DNA of 12,439 bases from Desulfobacterales bacterium (GCA_020052975.1 JAGVOC010000059.1:1-12439); one strand, 5' to 3'. Positions 1 through 7,652 are shown, numbered from the stretch's first letter. Translations and numbers: made by a program. The notes: a model not told the origin generated them from the letters alone.

Positions 1-105
1 AGGCGCACGAATCTTGAGGAATGAAGCGTACTTATTGGTACGCTGCAATGACGAAAGATGAAGTGCAACACAGCAGAATGACTTTTTACGAAGCCGTCAT
101 TTAAA
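1..105. repeat. Intergenic repeat-like stretch with hairpin
   Basis: This non-coding leader ahead of the antiporter contains a perfect 7-bp inverted repeat, AGCGTAC at 25-31 and GTACGCT at 38-44, with a 6-nt loop. It ends with TTTTTACGAAGCCGTCA at 83-99. A close relative of that 17-mer (14 of 17 identical, all differences transitions) lies at 9587-9603, just upstream of the GGDEF gene. Hairpin plus recurring tail suggests a dispersed intergenic repeat. From memory it resembles repeats common in anaerobic deltaproteobacterial and Nitrospirota genomes, but this is unverified. No convincing reading frame crosses it. Confidence 0.4.
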
Positions 106-125
106 ACATTTATGAAGAGGACTCC

Positions 126-1361
126 ATGGAAAGCGCTTTCACAACTGCAACAATCTGGCTTGCCCTCGCAGTTTTATCCACAATCCTTGCAAGTCATCTC
201 CGGATTTCGATGGCTCTTGTTGAAATCTGTGTTGGCGTTGTCGCAGCAGCGGTTGTTGCACGCTTCTTCGGCCCTGATGCTCTCGGCTCCAATCTCGAAT
301 GGCTGAAATTTATCGCCGCATCCGGCGCAGTCCTCCTGACATTCCTTGCCGGGGCCGAGCTTGAGCCATCCGTCATGCGGACAAAAATAAAAGAGGTAAC
401 GGTTGTCGGCCTTTTGGGTTTTTTTGCGCCCTTTCTGGGCTGCGCAGCCCTGGCAAAATACCTGCTTGGCTGGGGCACACAGCAAAGCCTGCTCGCCGGG
501 GTTGCTCTCTCGACAACCTCGATGGCTGTCGTTTATGCCGTTATGCTCGAATCGGGATTCAATAAGACGGAATTCGGGAAAGGAATACTCGGGTCGTGTT
601 TTGTAAATGACCTCGGCACCGTCATAATGCTCGGCCTTCTCTTTGCGCCGTTTAATTATAAGACATTTATTTTCGTAGGAGTCTGCACGGTATCTTTCTT
701 TGCGCTCCCGTTTATCACGTCACGCATTACCGACCTTTACGCGCACAAAACCGCCGCAATAAGAACCAAGTGGATACTTTTTGTGCTTTTCGGGCTCGGA
801 GCTCTTGCTTTGTGGTCCGGGAGCGAAGCGGTTCTCCCCGCTTACATCGTCGGAATGATTCTCGCAGGCTCCGCAACCAGGGATGCATTCTTCATCAGGC
901 GCCTTCGCACCCTTACCATAGGGTTTTTGACACCCTTCTATTTCTTAAGGGCAGGCTCCCTCGTATCCCTGCCCGCCCTTATGTCCGCACCTTTGGTGCT
1001 TCTTGTCCTTCTTGCAGGAAAAGTTTTCTCCAAGATCTTCGGCCTATATCCCATAATCGGCATGTTCCGGAAGGACAGGAATGAAAAATGGTATTATACG
1101 CTTCTGATGTCGACCGGCCTTACCTTCGGGACTATTTCAGCCCTGTACGGGTACTCGCACGGAATCGTGAGCCGGGAACAATATTCCTTTCTCGTCACGG
1201 CAGTTATTGCAAGCGCCGTAATTCCGACGATGATAGCAAACTTCGCCTTCATGCCGAAGCATCTTCTTGGTAAACCGGAAGCAGGCGAAACAATTCCGCA
1301 GGCATATCCTGCGCCTGTATGCAGGGAGAACGGGGAAAATGACGGGCTTAATAACGAATAA
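126..1361 (+). CDS. CPA2-family cation/proton antiporter (Kef/NapA-like membrane domain)
   Basis: This 411-residue polytopic inner-membrane protein is hydrophobic almost throughout, with roughly a dozen membrane segments and only a short polar tail after about residue 375. It matches the Na+(K+)/H+ exchanger domain of the CPA2 superfamily. The LSTTSMAVVY stretch near residues 128-137 fits the unwound helix of that fold. SCFVND (Asn161-Asp162) fits the ion-binding helix. In this superfamily an ND pair, rather than DD, is generally associated with electroneutral exchange, so that is the inferred mode. There is no C-terminal TrkA-N/RCK domain, so it is not a full KefB/KefC channel. The start is supported by GAGGA just upstream of the ATG. 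It lies 91 nt before the activase on the same strand, which suggests but does not prove a link with the glycyl radical enzyme. The transported ion cannot be read from the sequence. Confidence 0.88.
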   Translation: MESAFTTATIWLALAVLSTILASHLRISMALVEICVGVVAAAVVARFFGPDALGSNLEWLKFIAASGAVLLTFLAGAELEPSVMRTKIKEVTVVGLLGFFAPFLGCAALAKYLLGWGTQQSLLAGVALSTTSMAVVYAVMLESGFNKTEFGKGILGSCFVNDLGTVIMLGLLFAPFNYKTFIFVGVCTVSFFALPFITSRITDLYAHKTAAIRTKWILFVLFGLGALALWSGSEAVLPAYIVGMILAGSATRDAFFIRRLRTLTIGFLTPFYFLRAGSLVSLPALMSAPLVLLVLLAGKVFSKIFGLYPIIGMFRKDRNEKWYYTLLMSTGLTFGTISALYGYSHGIVSREQYSFLVTAVIASAVIPTMIANFAFMPKHLLGKPEAGETIPQAYPAPVCRENGENDGLNNE

Positions 1362-1452
1362 AGACCCAGGGACTGTACGAATTTGATGGAAACTGTAAAA
1401 ATCATGGACGAAAAGAGCATTTTTATTCATAAGAGTTGGACAGGCGCAAGGC

Positions 1453-2391
1453 ATGAAACAAGGATCGTGGATAGTTAATCGTGAATCGAACCAGGAACCG
1501 GGGACTATCGCGCTTGTCTGCGATATCCAGAGATTTTCCATCCATGACGGTCCGGGGATAAGAACAACTGTTTTTTTCAAGGGATGCGCCATGCGCTGCC
1601 TGTGGTGCCAGAATCCTGAAGCCGTCAAGTTTGAAAACGAGCTGGTCTTTTCGGAAGAAAGATGCATTTTGTGCGGGGAGTGCCAAAGTGCCTGCCCGAA
1701 CGGAGCAATAATAATAAATGACCATCCTCATATTAACCGCGAATCATGCAAAAGTCAGTTTGCCTGCGCCCTTGTATGTCCGTCGAAGGCGCTTGAGCCT
1801 GCGGCAAGGCAATATTCCGTCATAGAACTTGTAACTGAGCTTCTCAAAGACATTGATTACTATGGCCCTGAAGGCGGCGTCACCTTAAGCGGCGGCGAAC
1901 CGATGCTTAAAACGGGATTTCTTACGGAGCTTCTGCCCGTTTTAAAAGAAAAGAAAATTCATGTTGCAGTTGAAACATGCGGTTATTTCGACTGGGAAAA
2001 AGCGGAACAGACACTTAATATGATTGACCTTGTTCTCTTTGACATAAAAGCCGTCACAAAAGAGCTTCATGAGAAACTGACCGGAAGAGATAATGCTTTG
2101 ATACATGATAACCTCGGCAAGATAATTGCGGCAGGAATTCCCCGCCGGATACGTATGCCGATTGTGCCGGGCATGAACGACAGCGATGAAGAACTTGAAA
2201 CTGTTGCGCATTTTCTGGTTGACATCGGCGAGTCTTCGGTTCACCTTATTCCGTATCACCGCATGTGGGAGAGCAAATTAAAGAAATTGCATGACACGCT
2301 GACACCTCTTGGAATAAATTCTCTCGGAGAAGAAGATCTGAAGAAAAAGGCGGAGATTTTCATCCGTGCCGGGCTTGAAGTGATGTTTTAG
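1453..2391 (+). CDS. Glycyl radical enzyme activating protein (radical SAM)
   Basis: This 312-residue radical SAM enzyme would use S-adenosylmethionine and a [4Fe-4S] cluster to abstract hydrogen from the partner's glycine, making the catalytic radical. The family hallmark FSIHDGPGIRT is at residues 28-38. The SAM-cluster motif CxxxCxxC is Cys45, Cys49, Cys52, and the SAM-binding GGEP is at 147-150. A ferredoxin-like insert follows, as in activases of non-PFL glycyl radical enzymes. Its first site is complete (Cys71, 74, 77, 81). The second reads Cys99, Gln102, Cys105, Cys109, so one expected cysteine is Gln. Activases of this family usually begin only a few residues before the FSIHDGPG block. 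Here about 17 extra residues (MKQGSWIVNRESNQEPG) are encoded by repeat-like DNA and the ribosome site is weak, so the start is uncertain. The stop codon TAG is the first unit of the downstream heptad array. The target is presumably the adjacent enzyme. Confidence 0.93.
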   Translation: MKQGSWIVNRESNQEPGTIALVCDIQRFSIHDGPGIRTTVFFKGCAMRCLWCQNPEAVKFENELVFSEERCILCGECQSACPNGAIIINDHPHINRESCKSQFACALVCPSKALEPAARQYSVIELVTELLKDIDYYGPEGGVTLSGGEPMLKTGFLTELLPVLKEKKIHVAVETCGYFDWEKAEQTLNMIDLVLFDIKAVTKELHEKLTGRDNALIHDNLGKIIAAGIPRRIRMPIVPGMNDSDEELETVAHFLVDIGESSVHLIPYHRMWESKLKKLHDTLTPLGINSLGEEDLKKKAEIFIRAGLEVMF

Positions 2392-2536
2392 GCATTAGGC
2401 ATTAGTGAGGCGGAAAGATAGGGTGTGTAGGGGATAGGGTCAAGGGGCAAGGAAAAACCGGTGACCTGTAATCAGTCACCAGAAATCGTTATTTACGATC
2501 AACGAAGCACGATCCAAGATCCAGAAGCCGGAAACC
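2389..2536 (+). repeat. Heptanucleotide-register array filling the activase-enzyme gap
   Basis: The whole gap can be cut into 21 consecutive 7-nt units plus one base, starting with the TAG stop of the activase. It opens with TAGGCAT twice. It then runs through G-rich units (GATAGGG, GGGATAG, GGTCAAG, GGGCAAG) and GTGAC/GTCAC-type units around 2459-2479. It closes with units of the type CACGATC and CAAGATC, then CCGGAAA just before the ATG at 2537. Similar units recur in the same register although individual sequences drift. The G-rich part (2421-2452) has four runs of three or more G. No promoter or strong ribosome-binding site is evident. Confidence 0.7.
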
Positions 2537-5035
2537 ATGAACAATCTATCACAGAAAATAATATCTTTAAAGGCGGAAATTCAGAATTCCCCGAGGAGCA
2601 TATGCATCGAGCGGGCAAGACTGCTCACCGAGTTTTACAGGGATCACAGCCTGTCGAAAGATCCTCCTGTTGTTACGAGAGCAAAGGCTGTGGCATACAT
2701 TTTAAAGCGCATGCCCGTCATAATTTATCCCGGAGAACTGATAGCGGGCGCCATCATGACCAAAAGAAATTCCGCAATGCTCTATCCCGAATTTTCAAGT
2801 CTTGCCATTCTGCCGGAAATCAGGATGCTCGGTAAAAGAAAAACGAATGCTTTTCATATTGACACGAAGGATATTGATGAGTTCGAGAAAAGCATCTTTC
2901 CGTTCTGGGTGGAAAAAACTGTCGGAGCATTAGCCATAAGCAGGATCATGTCAAAAAAATTCAGCGGCAGGCTCATGCTCAGCATAGGAAATCTTCTTAA
3001 CCGGGTGTTCATGAATCTTCCGGGCTCATTCAGGGGGTTCGTGTTCAGTCGTGTAAAGGTTGATCCTGAAAAAGTTATTATCGGCATGAAAAACTTCGAG
3101 CCTTTCAGGCTCTTTTCCCTTTACGGGGTCTACGTCCTGACCGAATTTGCCGGCATTTCACACATCACACCTCATTACGGCCTCCTTATTGAAAAAGGAG
3201 TCTCCGGAATCATAAAAGATATCAATTCAAAACTCGCCGATGAAACGGACATACAGAAAAAGGATTTCTATTCGGCTGCGCTTATTGTTCTTTCAGGGCT
3301 CGTCAGGTTCGCGGAAAGGTATGCGACAGAGGCAAAAAGGCTTGCAGACGCCGGGAAAGATGCGGAAAGGAAGAAAGAGCTTTTGTCGGTTGCGGAAAAT
3401 TGCGGGACCGTTCCCCTGAATCCTCCCGGCAGTTTCCAACAGGCCCTGCAATCCATCTGGCTTACACATCTCGCATTGTACCAGGAGAACTACGACAATG
3501 CCATTTCCTTCGGAAGAATGGACCAGTATCTTTATCCTTTATACAGGAAAGGAATTGAATCAGGAGAGATCACGCCGGAGAGTGCGCGTGAAATGTTGCA
3601 ATGCTTCTGGCTCAAGATCTGCGAGTTTCTTCCCTTTTATCCCGGAAAGTTCAATGAATATTTCAGCGGACTGCTGACTAGTCAGGGCGTTTGCGTTGGC
3701 GGTATCGATGAAGAGGGCCGTGATGCGACAAATGAGCTTTCCCATCTGATCCTCGGATCAGTCAGGGATCTCGCCACACCGCTTCCGAATCTTTTTGCGA
3801 GATTTAATTCCGGAACCCCGAAAGAATTCTGGAAGGATGTGTATGATACAGTTTCTTCCGGCTCTCCGCATCCTTCCATTTACAATGACGAGATAATTGT
3901 CCCTTCACTGGTAAAAGCAGGCTGTTCTCTTAAGGATGCCCGCGATTATGCCCCCCTCGGCTGCGTGGAACCCAACCCGCAGGGGCAGACTATGGGCTCA
4001 ACCGATGCAGCCCTTGTCAACCTTCCCCTGTGCCTTGAGCTTGCTTTAAACAATGGAAAATCCCTGCTCATGAATCAGCAGATCGGGCCAATGACAGGTT
4101 CTGTTGAAGATTTTAAAAGCATGGAGGATGTCGTTAAGGCCGTCAGAAGCCAGACAGCTTATATAGTGGAAAAGATGGTTGAAGGGACCAACCTTCTTGG
4201 AGAAACGCACAGGGATTATTATCCGGCGCCTCTTCTCTCATCATTTATAGAAGGATCGCTTGAAACAGGAACGGACGTGACAGGAGGCGGAGCCAGATAC
4301 AATTTCACCGGCGTTCAGGGAGTCGGTGTCGCGGATGTCGCGGATTCGCTTTCCGCCATTGACTGGCTCATTTTTAAGGAAAAGAGAATAAGTCTTTCCG
4401 AGCTTGCCGGAATAGTGAGGAATAATTTTAACGGCAGGGAAGATTTAAGGCAGCTGATACTGAACAAGGCTCCGCGTTACGGGCGGGATGATGAATCTGC
4501 AAATAAGTACGCGCGGCTTGCGGCAAATATTTATTCAGACGAGGTGACAAAACACAAAAATCCCCGGGGCGGACATTATATACCCGGTTTCTACAGCGTA
4601 ACAGCGCATATTGCCTTCGGGAAATATGTATCAGGCCTCCCCTCGGGAAGGCTTTCCGGAATGCCGCTTTCAAACGGCATCTCGCCGGCCGCCGAGTCGT
4701 CCGACAGAGGCCCGACCGCTTTTTTAAATTCGGTATCTTCCGTTGATTTCGCGCAGGCTGCAAACGGCGTAAATCTCCAGATGGGGCTTGACCCGGTTAT
4801 TATAAACGATAAGCGCGGCGATGAGCTCTTTTATCTTCTCATAAACGGTTATTTCAAAAAAGGCGGGATGCAGGTTCAGTTTAACGCCCTGACTTCCGAA
4901 ATGCTGAAAAATGCACAGGCAAATCCAGCCGAATACAGGTGGCTTGCCGTCAGGGTTGCGGGCTACTGCGCATACTTTACGGATCTTTCAAAAGAAGCCC
5001 AGGACGAAATCATCACCAGGCTCTGCAGGCTCTGA
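2537..5035 (+). CDS. Glycyl radical enzyme (PFL2/glycerol-dehydratase-like), substrate unassigned
   Basis: This 832-residue enzyme has the PFL-like ten-stranded barrel domain over most of its length and a C-terminal glycyl radical domain. The catalytic thiyl loop reads APLGCVEP with Cys476 and Glu478. That Cys-x-Glu arrangement is seen in glycyl radical dehydratases and C-N or C-S lyases, whereas PFL uses a Cys-Cys pair. The glycyl loop is RVAGYCAYF with the radical site at Gly809, 23 residues from the end. The residue after Tyr is Cys811, where Ser or Thr is common. The sequence following the active-site Cys (NPQGQTMGSTDAAL) does not let me assign it to glycerol, choline, hydroxyproline, isethionate or phenylacetate enzymes. 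The activase is directly upstream. There is no microcompartment gene nearby. The ribosome site is weak (GGAAACC before ATG), and the leader is repeat-derived. Strict anaerobic function in the cytoplasm is inferred from the family. Confidence 0.93.
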   Translation: MNNLSQKIISLKAEIQNSPRSICIERARLLTEFYRDHSLSKDPPVVTRAKAVAYILKRMPVIIYPGELIAGAIMTKRNSAMLYPEFSSLAILPEIRMLGKRKTNAFHIDTKDIDEFEKSIFPFWVEKTVGALAISRIMSKKFSGRLMLSIGNLLNRVFMNLPGSFRGFVFSRVKVDPEKVIIGMKNFEPFRLFSLYGVYVLTEFAGISHITPHYGLLIEKGVSGIIKDINSKLADETDIQKKDFYSAALIVLSGLVRFAERYATEAKRLADAGKDAERKKELLSVAENCGTVPLNPPGSFQQALQSIWLTHLALYQENYDNAISFGRMDQYLYPLYRKGIESGEITPESAREMLQCFWLKICEFLPFYPGKFNEYFSGLLTSQGVCVGGIDEEGRDATNELSHLILGSVRDLATPLPNLFARFNSGTPKEFWKDVYDTVSSGSPHPSIYNDEIIVPSLVKAGCSLKDARDYAPLGCVEPNPQGQTMGSTDAALVNLPLCLELALNNGKSLLMNQQIGPMTGSVEDFKSMEDVVKAVRSQTAYIVEKMVEGTNLLGETHRDYYPAPLLSSFIEGSLETGTDVTGGGARYNFTGVQGVGVADVADSLSAIDWLIFKEKRISLSELAGIVRNNFNGREDLRQLILNKAPRYGRDDESANKYARLAANIYSDEVTKHKNPRGGHYIPGFYSVTAHIAFGKYVSGLPSGRLSGMPLSNGISPAAESSDRGPTAFLNSVSSVDFAQAANGVNLQMGLDPVIINDKRGDELFYLLINGYFKKGGMQVQFNALTSEMLKNAQANPAEYRWLAVRVAGYCAYFTDLSKEAQDEIITRLCRL

Positions 5036-5043
5036 AAACCCAT

Positions 5044-5080
5044 GAAGCTGTGATCTCTGGTTTACAGCTTCTTTCTCTTT
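5044..5080 (+). terminator. Probable Rho-independent terminator after the glycyl radical enzyme
   Basis: A perfect 8-bp stem, GAAGCTGT at 5044-5051 with ACAGCTTC at 5064-5071, encloses a 12-nt loop and is followed by a T-rich run, TTTCTCTTT. It begins 9 nt after the enzyme stop codon, the expected place for the end of the antiporter-activase-enzyme transcript. The T tract is interrupted by C, so termination may be partial. Confidence 0.5.
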
Positions 5081-5142
5081 CAGTTCTGACTCCTGATAAA
5101 TTTCTTGAAATATCCAAAGAATACAACTATGATGCAATATAA
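5050..5142 (+). pseudogene. Possible C-terminal gene scrap (ends TPDKFLEISKEY)
   Basis: A short open frame ends at a TAA at 5140-5142 and encodes about 30 residues with a protein-like tail, VLTPDKFLEISKEYN. Tails of the form LTP-x-x-FL are common at the ends of PIN-domain toxins, which is the only hint of identity. It has no upstream body, its beginning overlaps the terminator hairpin, and it sits in a debris-rich gap. It could be chance coding in AT-richer DNA. Confidence 0.22.
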
Positions 5143-5173
5143 TTTTGCTGCATATTAATAAACTCGGATCAAA

Positions 5174-5208
5174 TTAGGGTTTAGGGGCAAGGGTTTAGGG
5201 GATAGGGT
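5174..5208 (+). repeat. G-rich heptad array, left arm (TTAGGGN x5)
   Basis: Five consecutive 7-nt units, for example TTAGGGT and TTAGGGG, run without an indel directly up to GATG, the start of the four-helix-bundle scrap. Five runs of three or four G spaced by 3-4 nt meet the standard G-quadruplex pattern on the plus strand. It is the inverted partner of the C-rich array at 5306-5354. Confidence 0.8.
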
Positions 5209-5209
5209 G

Positions 5210-5347
5210 ATGCTAAAGAGTTACAAAGACTTGATTGGTTATCAGAAAGGATACAACCTATCCCTTCAAATCTACAAAATAAGGAAACGGGCAATGCGTA
5301 CTATACCCTTGACCCTTGACCCTAAACCCTATACCCTATACCCTTGA
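5210..5347 (+). pseudogene. N-terminal fragment of an S23/bAvd-like four-helix-bundle protein
   Basis: The frame opens MLKSYKDLIGYQKGYNLSLQ and continues IYKI. This matches the first helix of the 23S rRNA intervening-sequence protein / bAvd-like four-helix-bundle family, whose typical opening is (S/T)YKDLIVWQKA-x-x-L. Complete members are about 115-130 residues. Here only about 24 residues (to position 5281) are recognisable. The frame then runs into non-homologous DNA and the C-rich heptads, ending at a TGA inside the array after 45 codons. It is therefore a remnant with the body of the gene lost. The start codon touches the left G-rich array, and the right C-rich array follows 24 nt after the homology ends. 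It is unlikely to be functional. Confidence 0.6.
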
Positions 5348-5354
5348 CCCTATA
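5306..5354 (+). repeat. C-rich heptad array, right arm (CCCTNNA x7)
   Basis: Seven uninterrupted 7-nt units with only three variants, CCCTTGA, CCCTATA and CCCTAAA. They are the reverse-complement type of the array at 5174-5208, so the two arms can pair around the fragment between them. The array is followed by TGAGGAG and CCGGAAA, the same register, and then the ATG of the TPR lipoprotein at 5370. CCGGAAA also precedes the enzyme ATG at 2537. On the minus strand the seven G runs have G-quadruplex potential. Confidence 0.85.
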
Positions 5355-5369
5355 TGAGGAGCCGGAAAA

Positions 5370-7652
5370 ATGCAACTATACAGAAAGCATTGGTGGTTTA
5401 TCGCTTCCCTCGTTCTGATCTGTTCTCTTTTTTTATTCATCTCGGGATGCTCGAAAGAGGCAAAAAAAGAGAGGCACTTCAAGAAAGCTGAACAGTATTT
5501 CTCTGAAAACAAACTGAGTGAAGCCATACTGGAGTACAAGAATGTTGTTAAGATTGACCCTAAACATACAAAAGCCCATTATAAACTTGCGCTGGCATAT
5601 CTGAAGACCGGATTATTCAAGAATGCCTATTCTGAGCTATCACGGACTATAGAGCTCGATCCGGGCATGATAGAAGCCCACAATCAGTTAGGCAATCTGT
5701 ATCTCATGGGAGGGAGCCGTGAAAAAGCAAAAGAAGAGGCGGAGATTGTACTTTCAAAAGATCCGAACAATTCTTCGGCACACCTCCTGATGAGCGGTAT
5801 CCATGCTTCCACACGGAATATTGACGAGGCCATTCTTGAAGCAAAGAAAGCCGCTGAAGGAGACAAAAAACTGGAGGCATACTCCCTTCTGGCTAACCTC
5901 TTTATTTTGAAAAAAGATTTCCCCCAGGCAGAGGAAATGTTTAAGGCTGCCGTCAAATCCGACGAAAAAAATCTCAGGACACACTTCGCACTGGCTGAGT
6001 TTTATTTGCGTTCCGGCAAAACAGATTTGGCAGAGCGTGAATATCTCGGAGCTGTTGAAATTGCGCCAAAAGAAGCGAACACACATATGACTCTGGGAAA
6101 TTTCTATGCAGCCACAAACAAACCTGAAGAAGCGGAAAAGCAGTTTTTAAAAAGCAAAGAATTATCGCCGAAAGACATTCTTATCCGCATGCACCTTGGA
6201 AACTTCTACCTTGCATGGGGCAAAAAAGATAAGGCTGAAGTTGTCTTTAAAGAGGCTGTTGTTAATGATCCAAAAAATATCCAGACATTGGCACGGCTGG
6301 CGGATTTTTATATAACTGATAAGAGGTATGACGAAGGGCTTAAGGAAACCGAAAAGATTATCAAGATTAATCCTAAAAGCTATGAAGGGCTTCTCTTGAA
6401 AGGAAGATTATTTTTAATCAAGAACCAGTTTAACGAAGCTCAAAACCTTTTCCAGGCTTACTTGAAGGATAACCCGAAAAATCCGATGGCGCATTACCTT
6501 CTGGCCATGGCCCATTATGGAAGCAAGGACATACAGCAGGCAAAAACAGCGCTTACCGAAGCAATAAAACAGAGCCCCAAATGGCCCGAACCCCGGCTGC
6601 TGCTTGCTGAAATCTACATGAGAGAGGGCGCATCCGGACAGGCTGTGGATGAAGCAAAAGCAGTACTGAATGACCATCCTAAAAATATACAGGCTTATAT
6701 GGTCATGGGGAATGCTTATCTAATGAACAGAAATGTTCCGGAAGCTTCAAACAGCTTTGATGCGCTGCTGAAAATTGCTCCCAATAACCCGGCAGCCTAC
6801 ACCCAGAAGGGCAGGATACTGCTCATTCAGAAGAAGGAAGATGAGGCGGTGTCAAATTTTGAAAAGGCGCTCTCCCTGCAGCCGAATTACACGGAGCCCC
6901 TGCAGCTTATTGTCGCAGTCCATATGAATAACAAGGATTACAAAAAGGCTTTTGACAGGGTTGAGAATCAAATCAAAATATCTCCTGATAATCCTTTCTT
7001 CTACAACCTGCTCGGGAGCCTTTATGAAGTTAACAAAGATATCACAAATGCCGAAAAGAACTTCGAAAAGGCAATTGAGCTGAAACCGGATTCAATAGCC
7101 ATGCAGATGTCTATTGCCGGCTTTTATATGCGTCAGAAGCTGGTCGATAAGGCAAAAAACACATATATCAAAACAGTCGAAAAATCTCCTGATTCTCTGA
7201 ATGCCCATATGGCTCTTGGAATGATTTACGAGAGTGAGAAGAAATATGATGAGGCAAAAGATCATTATCAAAAGGCTCTGAAAATAAATCCAGGTTTTAC
7301 GCCTGCAGCAAATAATCTTGCATTTCTGTACGCAGAAAGGGGAGGGAACATTGATGAGGCGCTTAATTTAGCCCAGAAAGCAAAAGAACAGGCTCCGGAT
7401 GATCCCCATATTTCTGATACGCTGGGATGGATATATTACAAGAAGAATGTTCCAACCAGAGCCATTACATACCTTAAAGAGGCAAGTGCAAAGGTTCCGG
7501 GTCAACCTGTCATAAAGTACCACTTAGGTATGGCCTACTATAAAAACGGAAATCCTGATCTGGCTAAAAATGAACTCAATCAGGCACTGAAGATCGACCC
7601 TAAATTCGAAGGAGCTGAGGAAGCGGCAGCCACACTGAAAATGATAAAGTAG
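5370..7652 (+). CDS. TPR-repeat lipoprotein (PrsT-like, PEP-CTERM-associated type)
   Basis: This 760-residue protein begins with a basic stretch (RKH), a hydrophobic helix and the lipobox I-S-G-Cys27, so it should be lipidated and anchored in a membrane facing the periplasm. From about residue 35 to the end it is made of roughly 21 tetratricopeptide repeats, recognisable by periodic A-H-x-x-L(G), Y and D/N-P positions; the alpha-solenoid would scaffold other proteins. Length and architecture resemble the TPR lipoprotein PrsT of exosortase/PEP-CTERM loci (somewhat longer there). The presence of a VanZ-like gene downstream and a PEP-CTERM protein in the same window is consistent with that. A generic TPR lipoprotein is the alternative. 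The start is supported by GGAG 8 nt before the ATG. The stop TAG is the first trinucleotide of the downstream heptad element. Confidence 0.85.
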   Translation: MQLYRKHWWFIASLVLICSLFLFISGCSKEAKKERHFKKAEQYFSENKLSEAILEYKNVVKIDPKHTKAHYKLALAYLKTGLFKNAYSELSRTIELDPGMIEAHNQLGNLYLMGGSREKAKEEAEIVLSKDPNNSSAHLLMSGIHASTRNIDEAILEAKKAAEGDKKLEAYSLLANLFILKKDFPQAEEMFKAAVKSDEKNLRTHFALAEFYLRSGKTDLAEREYLGAVEIAPKEANTHMTLGNFYAATNKPEEAEKQFLKSKELSPKDILIRMHLGNFYLAWGKKDKAEVVFKEAVVNDPKNIQTLARLADFYITDKRYDEGLKETEKIIKINPKSYEGLLLKGRLFLIKNQFNEAQNLFQAYLKDNPKNPMAHYLLAMAHYGSKDIQQAKTALTEAIKQSPKWPEPRLLLAEIYMREGASGQAVDEAKAVLNDHPKNIQAYMVMGNAYLMNRNVPEASNSFDALLKIAPNNPAAYTQKGRILLIQKKEDEAVSNFEKALSLQPNYTEPLQLIVAVHMNNKDYKKAFDRVENQIKISPDNPFFYNLLGSLYEVNKDITNAEKNFEKAIELKPDSIAMQMSIAGFYMRQKLVDKAKNTYIKTVEKSPDSLNAHMALGMIYESEKKYDEAKDHYQKALKINPGFTPAANNLAFLYAERGGNIDEALNLAQKAKEQAPDDPHISDTLGWIYYKKNVPTRAITYLKEASAKVPGQPVIKYHLGMAYYKNGNPDLAKNELNQALKIDPKFEGAEEAAATLKMIK

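Noticed and set aside
1137..1667. Long antisense open frame across the antiporter end and activase start
   Set aside because: It is the shadow of two well-supported genes and its translation shows no family features.
4428..4763. Antisense frame inside the glycyl radical enzyme
   Set aside because: It lies wholly within a conserved coding region and the Arg/Pro-rich translation is typical of a shadow frame.
5210..5281. Diversity-generating retroelement based on the bAvd-like fragment
   Set aside because: There is no reverse transcriptase, no template/variable repeat pair with adenine-biased changes, and only the first helix of the protein remains.
5306..5354. CCCTAAA-like array as a true telomere or replicon end
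   Set aside because: The arrays are short, degenerate, internal, present in both orientations and fitted between genes, so they are not chromosome ends.
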